A DNA stretch of 64,000 nt, from positions 49,706-113,705 of the forward strand of contig RXJR01000003.1 of assembly GCA_003963305.1 (NCBI GenBank), in the 5' to 3' direction. Of this stretch, positions 34,868-44,280 are shown one piece after another. The notes under the pieces were generated by a model. It did not search any database. It saw only the letters and a program-made list of their open reading frames with translations, and was not told where the DNA came from. Position numbers and translations under genes: made by a program. Source of the DNA: Candidatus Melainabacteria bacterium (GTDB lineage Bacteria; Cyanobacteriota; Vampirovibrionia; Obscuribacterales; Obscuribacteraceae). Positions within the stretch are counted from its first letter, which is position 1; the number at the start of each line of letters is the position of its first letter.

Positions 34868-35290
34868 TGTTTCAAGAATTCGATTTTTGATTTCGGCTTT
34901 TTGTTCAGCACGACAAACAATGTCGGCGTAGTGGTGCTTGCGTCGGTAGTGCACGCCGTGTCTGCGTGCGTCCGGATGTGCCTTCATGTTCATCGTGCCT
35001 GCATGCGCGTCAACACACTACGGTAACTGTATCTGGTGGCAAGCGAACTGTTGAAGTGAGATAGGAAGCTGGTTTGATTGGGAACATTCCCACCCGCGGC
35101 CAGATTGCCGTCTTGTCATGTATTTCTGTCAAGCTCATAATGCCTGAACAAAATTTCATCGGTGCATGCTCAGAGTTTGACTGAGCGCGCCTTGTGATGA
35201 GCATTTCTAACGCTCATCCGAGGCAGCGCTTTGCAGTCAAACGCCATTTGCGCGTGCCGATTCGACTCGATTTTTTACTGAGGTCTTGCC
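34868..35290. other. Intergenic gap without a gene
   Basis: 423 bp without a credible ORF. A 7-bp stem GATGAGC/GCTCATC (35196-35218, 9-nt loop) is the only structure seen, about 70 bp before the VIT/VWA gene. The rest shows GC-rich alternating runs and nothing recognisable. Confidence 0.4.
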
Positions 35291-38230
35291 ATGAACACTA
35301 CTGAAAAACCACCTGGGGAACTAGATTCAGCGCCTGCGCCCTCGATTACACCGTCATCGCTTGAGGGGGCTGCGCCGGAGCAGAATGCATCAGAGCAGAA
35401 AATTTCTGGGTTCGATGGTGGCACGAGATCACTTTTGAAACAACCTTCTTTGTTTCTCTGTGTTGTGCTCATCTGTGTTGCCATGGCAGCTTGCTTTGGT
35501 AAGACTCCGAATTACTTCTGGGTCATGACACTATCACTTATTGGATTGACTGCTGCGTTTCACCTGATCGCCGAGAAATTATTAGGGCGTGCAAATTCGG
35601 AGTTCGAATTGCCTTCGCCGCGTGAAGGCGTGCTTACAGTCCTCTTTGGCTCTGTGCTGCCCGGGCTTGGACTGATCGCCTATGCTTTGTATTCTCTTAT
35701 AAACTCAACTAATTTCAATTTCTTCGATGAGCTTGGAAAACTCACTTTGCTGCTCGTTGTTCCTGTTTTCAATTTCAGTGTCTGGTCTTCTCTGCGTCGA
35801 CGCTATTTGATACGTCCGAGATTGACGGGGGTGATGAACGGTTTTGCACTGGGGCTGTCCGCGTCGTGGACAGTGATCTGGCTCAAGTCGTCTTTTATCT
35901 CGCATGCGGCCGATACCAAATTTGGTTGGATGCTTCTGCTTTCCCTTTCACCCGTACTTCTCTTTGCCGCTGTTAGATTGAGTTTTGATTTGCATCGCAA
36001 AACAGAACCGAAAATTTCAAGAATAGCGACTACATTCTCATTTCTGGGCTGCCTGCTCTCAATACTCTTCGTTTTCGCACCTTTGACCAGAACGTTCTAT
36101 ATACAGTCATTGCTGAGTGATATTTTCAAGGCTCCGCAGACCGAGCAGCCTGCTTTGATCGCAAATTTGCGCGCTCAGGCCACACCGGAAGATTTAAGAC
36201 CCTCAAAGAATCCAGTTTCCGGATTCGCTCTGTCATCAATGCTCTTCGGAAACAGAGGTCTGGACGGAGGTAGCGACCGAGAACGAGATTTGTTTTTCAA
36301 AGTCGCCGGCAAGTCATTTAACGAAGATGCGACAGTTAAAAATCGACCGGGCAATCATGATGCGAATCAACCTGAGGAGTCAGCAGATCTCGATACGACA
36401 GCTGTCTATGCTGCTGTCGGCTCCAGGAACATTGGACTTTCGCTGGCTAAATCGCAAATGGTTGGCAATATCGATAGTGCCACTATGACTGGCTCTCTCG
36501 ATTGGTCTATGACATTTCACAACTCGTCGAACGAAGAGCACGAGGCCCGAGCTGTGATCGCTTTGCCAGCCGATGCGGTGGTGTCACGTGTGACACTGTG
36601 GATAAATGGAGAAGCTAGAGAAGCAGCTTTCGCATCCCCTGCCAGAACAAGAGCTGCTTATGAGTCGGTTGTGAAAAGAAGCCGGGATCCTTTGCTTGTA
36701 ACAATGCTGGCACCAGGAAAAATTCTGGTTCAGTGTTATCCCGTACCGATTAACGGCGCGATGAAGATTCGACTTGGCTTTAAAATTGCCCTTCAACCAG
36801 GCACTAGCAACACCAGTACGCTCGTATTTCCGCGCTTGATAGCGAGTAATTTCGCTCAACAGCGCCGTCATCAAATTAGATTTCTCAGCTCATCACCTTT
36901 TGCTGATAGCATCGCCGGCGGTGTCTCGGGCCGAGAAGGATCTGCATATGTCCTCAGTGGAACGTTAAGAGAAAGGCGAAAGGAGAATGGTACTAAGAGC
37001 CATTTATCGGTTCTGAGAACTGCTCCCCTCACCGCTGTGGCTACCTTTGATGCTACTGCTCGGCCGCCCCAGTATATAGTGCAGCATCTCAAGGAGACGG
37101 TGAAAACTCCTCCGAAGCGCTTGATTGTTGTCGTCGACTCGTCCGAGTCTATGCGAGATCATCTTGCTGAGATACATAGCGATTTGGCTAAGGTTTCCAC
37201 GTTTCTCAAACCACTCGTTTATTTCGTTCCCGAAGCGACCGGTGCAAATGCTGAGCGCGCTGCGATTCGTGCTATGTCCGTTTCGCAAGCGAAAGCAGTG
37301 ATCACGTCCGATGCCTTTAAGGGCGGTCAGGATAACAAGCCGGTTTTGACTGAGGCTCTAGAACTGGCTGCAGAGGCACCTCAAGGCGCTGTACTGTGGA
37401 TACATGGTCCTCAGCCGTTGACTCAGGATCTAACCAATGCCGTGCCACTTGATCTGGTGCACCCGGTGCGTTTATACGATTGGCAAATAGAGTCAGGTGC
37501 TAATGAGATACTTCAGGCTCTTTCTCTGGAAGATCCGTTGCGGCTGATCAATCGAGAAGTGTTGGGCGCTGCTTCTTCAATTCCTGATATTGACGCTCTG
37601 GTGCGCAGTTGGGTTCAACCTGAGAAGAAACTGTTTCTCGAACGCGTCGCTTTTACGCGCAAGCCTGATGTGTCTCTTGTTGAGAATCCGATTGCCTCGA
37701 TGCAGGTTTCTCGTCTCTGGGCCGATGGCGAAGTGCGAAGACTTCTAGCCGATGGTTTCGAGCGGCAAGCGCTGATTTTGGCAGCACAGTACAGAATCGT
37801 TTCGCCTGTGACAGGCGCTGTTGTGCTAGATGATGCTGAAGAGTACAGGAAGAACAAGCTCGATCCCGGCGCTTATAAAGACGCTCCTGGAGGCGCACCA
37901 TCGCTTCTGTTTAATCCCGACACCACAGCCAGTCGCTCTGAATCGTATTCTGGATTGGTTGGGGCACCAGTTGATCCTCGTTATGGACAATCGAATGAAG
38001 TCGGTCAGATGGCTGATTTCGGTTACGACACGATGCGAGACATTTCACGTTGGGTGACCGCATTTTCTTTTCTGGTTGCTCTCATCTTTGTCATTCCTGC
38101 AGTGCGTACGAGAAAATCTGTCGGTGAACTTTTGGGAGCTGTGTGTACAGTTTGTGGGATTCCACTTGTGGTGCACCTGCTAGGAATTTATTTGATCAAC
38201 AACTTTGGCGGATTGGGCGGGGGATTATGA
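35291..38230 (+). CDS. Large membrane protein with VIT and VWA domains
   Basis: 979 residues. A Pro/Ser-rich N-terminus is followed by about seven membrane helices within 50-265 (for example FLCVVLICVAMAACFG and YFWVMTLSLIGLTAAFHLI). A VIT domain (about 375-500: SLDWSMTFHNSSNEEHEARA, ALPADAVVSRVTLWINGEA, ASPARTRAAYESVV) and a VWA domain with MIDAS start VVVDSSESM follow, then two C-terminal helices and the tail NNFGGLGGGL. The layout recalls the XrtN/MSEP-type VIT proteins that accompany exosortases, but no exosortase is in the window. VIT/VWA proteins bind ligands outside the membrane; the role is unknown. A strong terminator follows. Confidence 0.8.
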   Translation: MNTTEKPPGELDSAPAPSITPSSLEGAAPEQNASEQKISGFDGGTRSLLKQPSLFLCVVLICVAMAACFGKTPNYFWVMTLSLIGLTAAFHLIAEKLLGRANSEFELPSPREGVLTVLFGSVLPGLGLIAYALYSLINSTNFNFFDELGKLTLLLVVPVFNFSVWSSLRRRYLIRPRLTGVMNGFALGLSASWTVIWLKSSFISHAADTKFGWMLLLSLSPVLLFAAVRLSFDLHRKTEPKISRIATTFSFLGCLLSILFVFAPLTRTFYIQSLLSDIFKAPQTEQPALIANLRAQATPEDLRPSKNPVSGFALSSMLFGNRGLDGGSDRERDLFFKVAGKSFNEDATVKNRPGNHDANQPEESADLDTTAVYAAVGSRNIGLSLAKSQMVGNIDSATMTGSLDWSMTFHNSSNEEHEARAVIALPADAVVSRVTLWINGEAREAAFASPARTRAAYESVVKRSRDPLLVTMLAPGKILVQCYPVPINGAMKIRLGFKIALQPGTSNTSTLVFPRLIASNFAQQRRHQIRFLSSSPFADSIAGGVSGREGSAYVLSGTLRERRKENGTKSHLSVLRTAPLTAVATFDATARPPQYIVQHLKETVKTPPKRLIVVVDSSESMRDHLAEIHSDLAKVSTFLKPLVYFVPEATGANAERAAIRAMSVSQAKAVITSDAFKGGQDNKPVLTEALELAAEAPQGAVLWIHGPQPLTQDLTNAVPLDLVHPVRLYDWQIESGANEILQALSLEDPLRLINREVLGAASSIPDIDALVRSWVQPEKKLFLERVAFTRKPDVSLVENPIASMQVSRLWADGEVRRLLADGFERQALILAAQYRIVSPVTGAVVLDDAEEYRKNKLDPGAYKDAPGGAPSLLFNPDTTASRSESYSGLVGAPVDPRYGQSNEVGQMADFGYDTMRDISRWVTAFSFLVALIFVIPAVRTRKSVGELLGAVCTVCGIPLVVHLLGIYLINNFGGLGGGL

Positions 38231-38334
38231 TGCCATCCAGCTCCCCGTCGTGAATTGATACGTCACTGACGATTTGATTCTAACGGCGGTTGGCAAAATG
38301 GCATCGGTTCTATCGCGTGATCGCGATTGGGTGA

Positions 38335-38372
38335 GTGGACATGTGCTGTTCGCAGCATGTGTCCACCTTTTT
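38335..38372 (+). terminator. Rho-independent terminator after the VIT/VWA gene
   Basis: A 14-bp stem (GTGGACATGTGCTG with CAGCATGTGTCCAC, two G-U pairs) capped by a TTCG tetraloop is followed by CTTTTT. One of the strongest terminators in the window. Confidence 0.92.
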
Positions 38373-38415
38373 CACTGACCATTTCCGGCTGCGAGTTGTG
38401 TGGAGCAGGCTCAGG

Positions 38416-38943
38416 CTATTGATAGGTTTGACCGTTGAACTGAATCCAACCGCTTTCATGCCGATTTGTGCTGTGGTGTGTGTAGTGAAGAACGCCACCT
38501 TTTTTGTTCCAGATATATTCGCCGTGCAGAGTAATGACGTCCCCTTCCTGAATGGGCACGGGCGGTGCCAGGTCTGTGTTGTGAGCAACGAGAACCGTCG
38601 TGCCGTTGGAAAGTTCCAACAAAAATCTCTGATGCTCGATTCCTTTTGTGTCTTCCGGTAACAGCTTTTTGACAGGTGCAGTCAGGGTGACTTCCACTTT
38701 TTTCCAGTGATTTTGCTGCGCTTCCAGAACCTGTGCATCGCCGACGACGGTTCCCCCGGGCATGACGGAACCGTTCTCAGGTGGAGGTGTCACCCCGGTT
38801 TCCATCTCTTGCGTTCGATCTCGATGGCGATGTCGCGCATCGCTGCATCCAGAGGACCACGTCAGCAACATGGTCATGAGGATAATGGCGAAGAGGGTAG
38901 CTCTGTGGGCGATAAGCTTTGGTTGCGACAATTTTATGCTCAT
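38416..38943 (-). CDS. DUF3465 exported or lipoprotein-like protein
   Basis: 175 residues. The hydrophobic N-terminus (LFAIILMTMLLTWSSGC) ends in a cysteine that may be lipidated, though the box is not ideal. The C-terminal 100 residues match DUF3465: VLEAQQNHWKKVEVTLTAPV, then GDVITLHGEYIWNKKGGVLH and HESGWIQFNGQTYQ. The fold is a small OB-like barrel; its function is unknown. Single gene, convergent with the VIT/VWA gene. Confidence 0.8.
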   Translation of the reverse strand: MSIKLSQPKLIAHRATLFAIILMTMLLTWSSGCSDARHRHRDRTQEMETGVTPPPENGSVMPGGTVVGDAQVLEAQQNHWKKVEVTLTAPVKKLLPEDTKGIEHQRFLLELSNGTTVLVAHNTDLAPPVPIQEGDVITLHGEYIWNKKGGVLHYTHHSTNRHESGWIQFNGQTYQ

Positions 38944-39147
38944 TCGTCAAACTCTTTATGTTTCATGATTCCCGTTGGAACTTCTAGACGGAAGATAACT
39001 TCGATAACGCTACTTGAATAACCATTGGATAGCAAATAACCATCGGGTTGCTAGCGCCTGATATGAGAGCACGACGATAGTACCGTGGTATATAGTGAAC
39101 GTGGCACCCTGCCGTCCCAGACTGGTTAAAGGAGAAAGCTCGAGCCG

Positions 39148-40236
39148 ATGTTGTCTTCAATTTACCTGACCGGAGACAATTTAGAGTCACCCGATGTCCT
39201 CAGCCAGGGCGCAATGCCTGACTGGCGCAGCGTCGCGCTCTCGAAATTTCAACGGCACGGGTTGAAGGTCGTCAATCCTCTCGAACTCGCCTGGTCATTC
39301 GGCGACCGCATCAATCCTCTCGAGATGCCCGATGTTGTGGACCCGAGGGTGCGCCGGGCTCTAGATTTAATCGACCAGTGCGATGCCCTGCTGGCTAACT
39401 TGAATCGGTCCAGTTATGGCACGGCGATGGAGATGTTTTATGCCTATCGCCGGGGCAAAATGGTCACCGTGATTGGGCAGACGCCCTTTCACCCGTGGGT
39501 GCTTTCGCACTCGCAGGCACGTTTTGGCGACGTCGAGACGGCTGTTAACTATCTGATTGATGAGCACCCTCATGCACCGCCAATCAACTGGACTCTTCAA
39601 AATGAAGCTTTGCTTGCCGAGAGATACGAGCAGCTCCCACCTCCGGGTGAACCTGACTACAGATTCATGGGCGGTGAGTTTCCGGTGTTGGTTCTGGCAC
39701 CTCATGCTACCGCATATTGGCGCGAGGGCGAGTTCCAGGAGGGCGATTCATACACAGGAAGCATGGCGGCGCTGCTCAATCGCATGAGTGGTTGTCACAG
39801 TCTGCTGACTAATTATTGCTGCGTGGCAGACCCTTGCTACTATCTTGAAACCCCGCTGCGCAGGGCGTTTGCCGATGTGGTGAAAGCCGGTCAAATCGGT
39901 CTGGTTGTGATGCTTTTGGGTGCTCCGTGGCACGAAGCGCCGGGGCTTCAGGTCAGCACCTACGGACCTGCGCAAGAAGTGTGTGACGATTACACGAACC
40001 GCTTGAAAATTAAACTGTCCGTGATGGAGCCTGTTTTGACTGATTCTCCGGAGCATCAGTACTTCCCGCTGATTAGATTTAGCGCGGAAGAACTGTCGGT
40101 GCCGACCATGGTAGTGCGCATGCACAAACGATATAGAATGCCGCGATTGCAAGCGGAGCTCTATACGCAAGCGGTGGGCGCCATAAACGAATTCCTCAAG
40201 GAAACCGGCTTGGAGCTGGCCAGGAGCCAGAGTTAA
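39148..40236 (+). CDS. Fusion of nucleoside 2-deoxyribosyltransferase-like and N-formylglutamate amidohydrolase-like domains
   Basis: 362 residues. Residues 1-115 look like a nucleoside 2-deoxyribosyltransferase/DUF4406 fold: IYLTGD at the start, DQCDALLANLNRSSYGTAMEM with the nucleophile-position Glu (about E95), then RRGKMVTVI. Residues 175-355 look like N-formylglutamate amidohydrolase: LVLAPHATAYWREGEFQEGD, then SYTGSMAALLNRMSGC and RRAFADVVKAG. The usual DLHG motif is replaced by MLLGA, so that half may be altered in activity. The substrate is unknown; a nucleotide- or sugar-salvage role is a guess. It directly precedes cutA (start touches stop). Confidence 0.6.
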   Translation: MLSSIYLTGDNLESPDVLSQGAMPDWRSVALSKFQRHGLKVVNPLELAWSFGDRINPLEMPDVVDPRVRRALDLIDQCDALLANLNRSSYGTAMEMFYAYRRGKMVTVIGQTPFHPWVLSHSQARFGDVETAVNYLIDEHPHAPPINWTLQNEALLAERYEQLPPPGEPDYRFMGGEFPVLVLAPHATAYWREGEFQEGDSYTGSMAALLNRMSGCHSLLTNYCCVADPCYYLETPLRRAFADVVKAGQIGLVVMLLGAPWHEAPGLQVSTYGPAQEVCDDYTNRLKIKLSVMEPVLTDSPEHQYFPLIRFSAEELSVPTMVVRMHKRYRMPRLQAELYTQAVGAINEFLKETGLELARSQS

Positions 40237-40560
40237 ATGCCAGGAGAAATTATCGTTCTTGTCACTTGTCAGCCGGATGATGCGAGCAAGCTTGCCACTG
40301 ATTTGGTTTCAGAACGCCTGGCGGCATGCGTGAATGTCCTGCCTGGAGTAACTTCCATTTATCGCTGGCAAGACAAAGTGGAGAAGGATTCAGAAACTCT
40401 CCTTTTGATAAAGTCGCATCGCGATTTATTTAATCGTCTGGAGGCGCGCATCAAAGAGTTGCATAAATATGACGTACCGGAGATTCTCAGTCTGCCGATA
40501 GAAGCTGGTCACGGTCCTTATATGAATTGGCTTAACGCTCAACTGCAAGGTGTTAATTGA
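40237..40560 (+). CDS. cutA: Divalent cation tolerance protein CutA
   Basis: 107 residues, the usual CutA size. VLVTCQPDDASKLATDLVSE, RLAACVNVLPGVTSIYRWQ and HKYDVPEILSLPIEAGHGPYM are the family signatures. CutA forms trimers linked to copper and divalent metal handling, with unclear function. The ATG begins immediately after the preceding stop, so it is co-translated with the fusion protein gene and followed by the acyl-CoA synthetase. Confidence 0.95.
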   Translation: MPGEIIVLVTCQPDDASKLATDLVSERLAACVNVLPGVTSIYRWQDKVEKDSETLLLIKSHRDLFNRLEARIKELHKYDVPEILSLPIEAGHGPYMNWLNAQLQGVN

Positions 40561-40595
40561 GTCCACATTACGGAACACATAGAAAGGACGTTGAG

Positions 40596-42428
40596 GTGGC
40601 TGAAGAAACCATCGTTCAGGTTTTTTGGAATCGTGTCGCTTCCGCTCCGGAGCGTCATGCGATTATGCACAAAGTGGACGGCGCTTACGTCCCTGTCTGC
40701 TGGGGCGAGCACGGGCAAATCGTTGAACAGGTAGCGGCCGGATTGACCAATCTTATGGAAGCGGGCGAGCATGTCGCTATCATGTCCCAGAGCCGACCGG
40801 CCTGGACCTGGGGCGACGTTGCAGTGCTCAGTTGCGGCGGTGCCACAATTCCCATTTACCCCACTCTTGCACCACTGGAGGTGCATTATCTCGTCGATCA
40901 CTCCGACGCCGTAGGTGTCTTTGTTGAGAATGAGAGACAGGCCCGAAAGATTCTCGATCTGGAGGAGCTGCCCAAAAAATTGCGTTTTCTTGTGATTATT
41001 GAAGGTGAGCTTTCCAAGCCTGAGACAAGGGTTAAGTGCCTGACCTGGAATGAACTTTTGAAATCCGGAGAGATGACGCTGTTCGAAAATCCGCAAAAAT
41101 TAGCGGAGCGCATTGAGGCCGTGGCACCAGATACAATGGCATCGATTGTCTACACCTCCGGCACGACCGGTGTGCCTAAAGGTGTGATGTTGTCGCATAA
41201 GAATATCTATTCGGTTTGTGCTGCTACCAGCGAGCTGGTTGGCTTCGAAGCTGATGACCTGTCACTTTCATTCCTCCCCCTGTCTCATGTTTACGAGCGA
41301 GTAGGGGGACAGTTTCTGGCCATCTATCAAGGACTGACTATGGCGTATGCCGAGTCGATGGAGATGGTGCCGAAAAATCTGGTCGAAGTAAAACCAACAG
41401 TTTTGAACGGTGTTCCACGTTTTTACGAAAAAGCCTATCAGCGTGTTCAGGGTGAAATTCGTAAAATGCCTGCGGCTTCTCAAATCTTGATTAGATGGGC
41501 TCTTTCGTTGGGTAAGCGGGCGGAAAAATACAGACAGCAAGCTTCGAATGATGACCTGGTCAGGCAGATTTATCGTCAGGAACTTCGCGTTGCAGATCGC
41601 ATGGTCTTTTCGAAGATTCGAAAAAGATTCGGCGGAAGATTGCGATTAATGGTATCGGGCGCGGCGCCACTTTCAGATGACGTGCAATCATTTTTCAATA
41701 TAATCGGTATGCAAATTGTCGAAGGGTACGGGCTGACCGAGACCTCCGCGCCGATATCATGCAATACCCCTGAAAACAACAAAGTTGGTACTGTCGGCAA
41801 ACCATTGCCTGGTGTAGAAGTGCGCATTGCCGGCGATGGCGAAATTGAAGCGCGCGGACCGAGTATCTTTTCCGGTTACTATAAAAATCCCGAGGCAACC
41901 AACGAAGCCCTGCACGACGGCTGGTTCAGAACCGGCGACATCGGTGAAATAGACCAGGACGGATTCCTGCGTATAACCGACCGCAAGAAGGACATCATCA
42001 TCACATCTGGTGGCAAACATGTCGCCCCTCAGTTTATCGAGAACATGTTCAAGGGTGAACCGATGATCAGTAACATTCTTGTTCACGGCGATCGCAGAAA
42101 GTACATAACCGCGCTCATCACTTTGAACAGGGACGGAGTCGTTAATTTCTGCCACGAACATCAGATTCCGTTTACCGATATCGATGCCGCTGCTCACGAA
42201 CCACGGATTCGCCAGGAAATCGAGCGGCTGGTTGCTAAGAAAAATGACGAACTGGCTCAGTTCGAACGCATCAAAAAATTCGCCATTTTGGACGCGGACT
42301 TTTCCGCCGAATCGGATGAGCTCACCCCGACTTTCAAGCTTAAACGCAAGAAAATCACGGAAAAATACCAGAAATTACTGGACGACCTTTATGACGTAAG
42401 CGATCTTGAAGTGGCCGCGCACGAGTAA
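40596..42428 (+). CDS. Long-chain acyl-CoA synthetase, AMP-forming
   Basis: 610 residues from GTG 40596, ANL superfamily of the FadD15/long-chain type. The AMP-binding P-loop is VYTSGTTGVPKGVML; the A5 motif is VEGYGLTETSAPIS; the hinge region is GWFRTGDIGEIDQDG with FLRITDRKKDIIITSGGKHV. It activates fatty acids to acyl-CoA at the inner membrane face. The GTG is preferred because AAAGGACGTTGAG precedes it; an upstream TTG at 40557 overlaps cutA. Third gene of a run with the fusion protein and cutA. Confidence 0.92.
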   Translation: MAEETIVQVFWNRVASAPERHAIMHKVDGAYVPVCWGEHGQIVEQVAAGLTNLMEAGEHVAIMSQSRPAWTWGDVAVLSCGGATIPIYPTLAPLEVHYLVDHSDAVGVFVENERQARKILDLEELPKKLRFLVIIEGELSKPETRVKCLTWNELLKSGEMTLFENPQKLAERIEAVAPDTMASIVYTSGTTGVPKGVMLSHKNIYSVCAATSELVGFEADDLSLSFLPLSHVYERVGGQFLAIYQGLTMAYAESMEMVPKNLVEVKPTVLNGVPRFYEKAYQRVQGEIRKMPAASQILIRWALSLGKRAEKYRQQASNDDLVRQIYRQELRVADRMVFSKIRKRFGGRLRLMVSGAAPLSDDVQSFFNIIGMQIVEGYGLTETSAPISCNTPENNKVGTVGKPLPGVEVRIAGDGEIEARGPSIFSGYYKNPEATNEALHDGWFRTGDIGEIDQDGFLRITDRKKDIIITSGGKHVAPQFIENMFKGEPMISNILVHGDRRKYITALITLNRDGVVNFCHEHQIPFTDIDAAAHEPRIRQEIERLVAKKNDELAQFERIKKFAILDADFSAESDELTPTFKLKRKKITEKYQKLLDDLYDVSDLEVAAHE

Positions 42429-42621
42429 AATCGATAAAAATCACGAAAACCCGCGTTCTGCTTATAAAAAAGGCTTTACTTTATCTTGGCAACGTATACA
42501 ATAATGCCACGGGTTTTTCCAACCCAGTTACGCGACACTTTCGTCTTACTAAACTAGGTCCAGAATCGCCGCAGTTCACTGCTTTCCCCGGTTTTGCACC
42601 TGCCCAAGAGGGTAAACAGCT

Positions 42622-43641
42622 ATGTTTGAATCGTTTGGACGAGGGTTCAGGATGATCTATGCCAGCATCAAAATGGGCTGGCAGGATAAACGCCTCTTGT
42701 TACCTTCCGTTCTCACCGTTTTTACAAACTTCTTCTTCGCCATCGTCTTGATGATAGAGGCGAAGCAGAAGATGGGAGGTAACGGAGCAGGTGTAGCTAA
42801 CCAGCTTGCTGCCGCGCCCGGTCAGCTTTTGAACCACGCCAGGCACGGTGGAGGCGAGATGCTCGCGATGAGCGGGTTGAACGGGTCTATGGACCAGAGC
42901 GGTTTCAACGCGCTGGGCGGGGTGATGGGTTCGGAAACCACTTTCCTGGTCGCCTGCATTGTCTCCGTCTGGTGGCTGACAAACCGTTTTCTGGAAGGTG
43001 TTACTACCGCGCTGGTCTACAGTCACCTGACCGAAGGTCCGGGTTCCGGTAAGTTCTCGACTGCCTGTCAGGCAGTGCTGACGAGCTTGCCGGCAATCGT
43101 CATGTTGGGTGCCGTAACATTTTGCGCGAAGAAGCTAGCCGGTTGGATGCGCGACAAACGTGGAAGCGGCATCTTCGGTTTCGGGATGAACTTCCTGGCC
43201 GGGATTGTCGAAGTCTTCTGGACTCTCGCTGGACACTTGATTTTGCCTTCCATAGTAATAGAAGGGACTTCATTCTGGGGAGCGCTCAAGCGGGCTGACA
43301 AAATAGCTCAGGGCAACCTGCTTACAATCGGTGTCGGAGAAGTAGGTGTCGACCTCATTTGTAGAGCTGTGTCTGGAATCGTCTACGTGGTCGGCATGGC
43401 CGGATTCGGCGGCGTCTGGTACATGAATACCCAGGGCATGGCTGCCATCAGTGGTCCTGTTATCGTTGTCGCCGGCTTAGCATGGGCTTCCCTGGTAGTG
43501 CTTGTCACTGCCATGTCTCTCTACATCAGAGCCTCGTTCTACACTTGTCTCTATGTCTGGGCAATTGAGGCCGAAGCAGTGGAAGAAACGGAACGCTCCA
43601 ATATCAGCGCTCCTGCTCCGCTAGCCGCGGCTTTAGCTTAG
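42622..43641 (+). CDS. DUF6159-type multi-pass membrane protein
   Basis: 339 residues with about five or six membrane helices (DKRLLLPSVLTVFTNFFFAI; TTFLVACIVSVWWLTNRFL; LPAIVMLGAVTFCAKKLA; IVYVVGMAGFGGVWYMN; PVIVVAGLAWASLVVLVTAM). The opening MFESFGRGFRMIYASIKMGW is typical of DUF6159 proteins. Function unknown. It follows the acyl-CoA synthetase by 193 bp and probably has its own promoter. Confidence 0.72.
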   Translation: MFESFGRGFRMIYASIKMGWQDKRLLLPSVLTVFTNFFFAIVLMIEAKQKMGGNGAGVANQLAAAPGQLLNHARHGGGEMLAMSGLNGSMDQSGFNALGGVMGSETTFLVACIVSVWWLTNRFLEGVTTALVYSHLTEGPGSGKFSTACQAVLTSLPAIVMLGAVTFCAKKLAGWMRDKRGSGIFGFGMNFLAGIVEVFWTLAGHLILPSIVIEGTSFWGALKRADKIAQGNLLTIGVGEVGVDLICRAVSGIVYVVGMAGFGGVWYMNTQGMAAISGPVIVVAGLAWASLVVLVTAMSLYIRASFYTCLYVWAIEAEAVEETERSNISAPAPLAAALA

Positions 43642-43781
43642 GATTGGATTTCGAGCCGTAAAATTGAGTCGCAGTGCAGGCGTCCAATCACATTGGTCGG
43701 GCAAACCCCGTGCGTCCCCATACAAGTAAAATCTGGGCTTGAGATTCCATAAACACCTCTCAATTAGCCAATACAGCCAGA

Positions 43782-43787
43782 TAGAAT
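43782..43787 (+). promoter_or_regulatory. Possible -10 box before the coiled-coil membrane protein
   Basis: TAGAAT lies 32 bp upstream of the ATG at 43820, with no convincing -35. Confidence 0.3.
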
Positions 43788-43819
43788 AAGAACTACTAAC
43801 TCCCCGGCTGTTGCGTAAC

Positions 43820-44260
43820 ATGAAAAACGAGCAAATTGTTGTAGTCCACGATAAGACCGACACCACGATCGTGAAACTGGCAAAAATACTGGCTCTCCTG
43901 GCTGCCAGTCCATTTATTTTCATGGGCAGTATAGTGGCAATCGGCGCTGTGATGATGATCCTGGTCGTCTTGATTGGCAGCGGTGCCGGCGTTTTTCAAA
44001 CTGTTGCCCCGTGGCTGGTTGCTCTTGTTTTACTTTGTGCGCTTGCTCCGGCGCTGCAATCAAGAATTTCAGGTAAACGGCAAATTATCGCTCTGAAGAG
44101 CCGCATTCAGGAACTCGAGTTGGAACTGTCCGAAACCAGACTTGAAGTTCTGAAGGCACACGAAACCGCCGAGTTCCATCGAAGACTGAACGAAACCAAG
44201 GTTCAGAATTCCGAGGCTGCAAAAATCAAAATCACTGAGTCGGCAAAAGAGAAGATTTGA
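43820..44260 (+). CDS. Membrane protein with C-terminal coiled coil
   Basis: 146 residues. Two membrane helices (LAKILALLAASPFIFMGSIV and VVLIGSGAGVFQTVAPWLVA onward) are followed by a charged heptad-like region (IALKSRIQELELELSETRLE, then a Lys/Glu/Asn-rich tail). ATG 43820 is taken; a TTG three codons earlier is in frame. Unknown family. Confidence 0.55.
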   Translation: MKNEQIVVVHDKTDTTIVKLAKILALLAASPFIFMGSIVAIGAVMMILVVLIGSGAGVFQTVAPWLVALVLLCALAPALQSRISGKRQIIALKSRIQELELELSETRLEVLKAHETAEFHRRLNETKVQNSEAAKIKITESAKEKI

Positions 44261-44280
44261 TTGGGGCGGTTTGGGGCGGC

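Noticed and set aside
34721..34993. 90-residue minus-strand ORF opposite the sixA end
   Set aside because: Mostly antisense to sixA with His/Arg-rich composition typical of shadow frames.
36584..36874. Minus-strand ORFs inside the VIT/VWA gene
   Set aside because: Cys- and Ser-rich shadow translations of a well-supported plus-strand gene.
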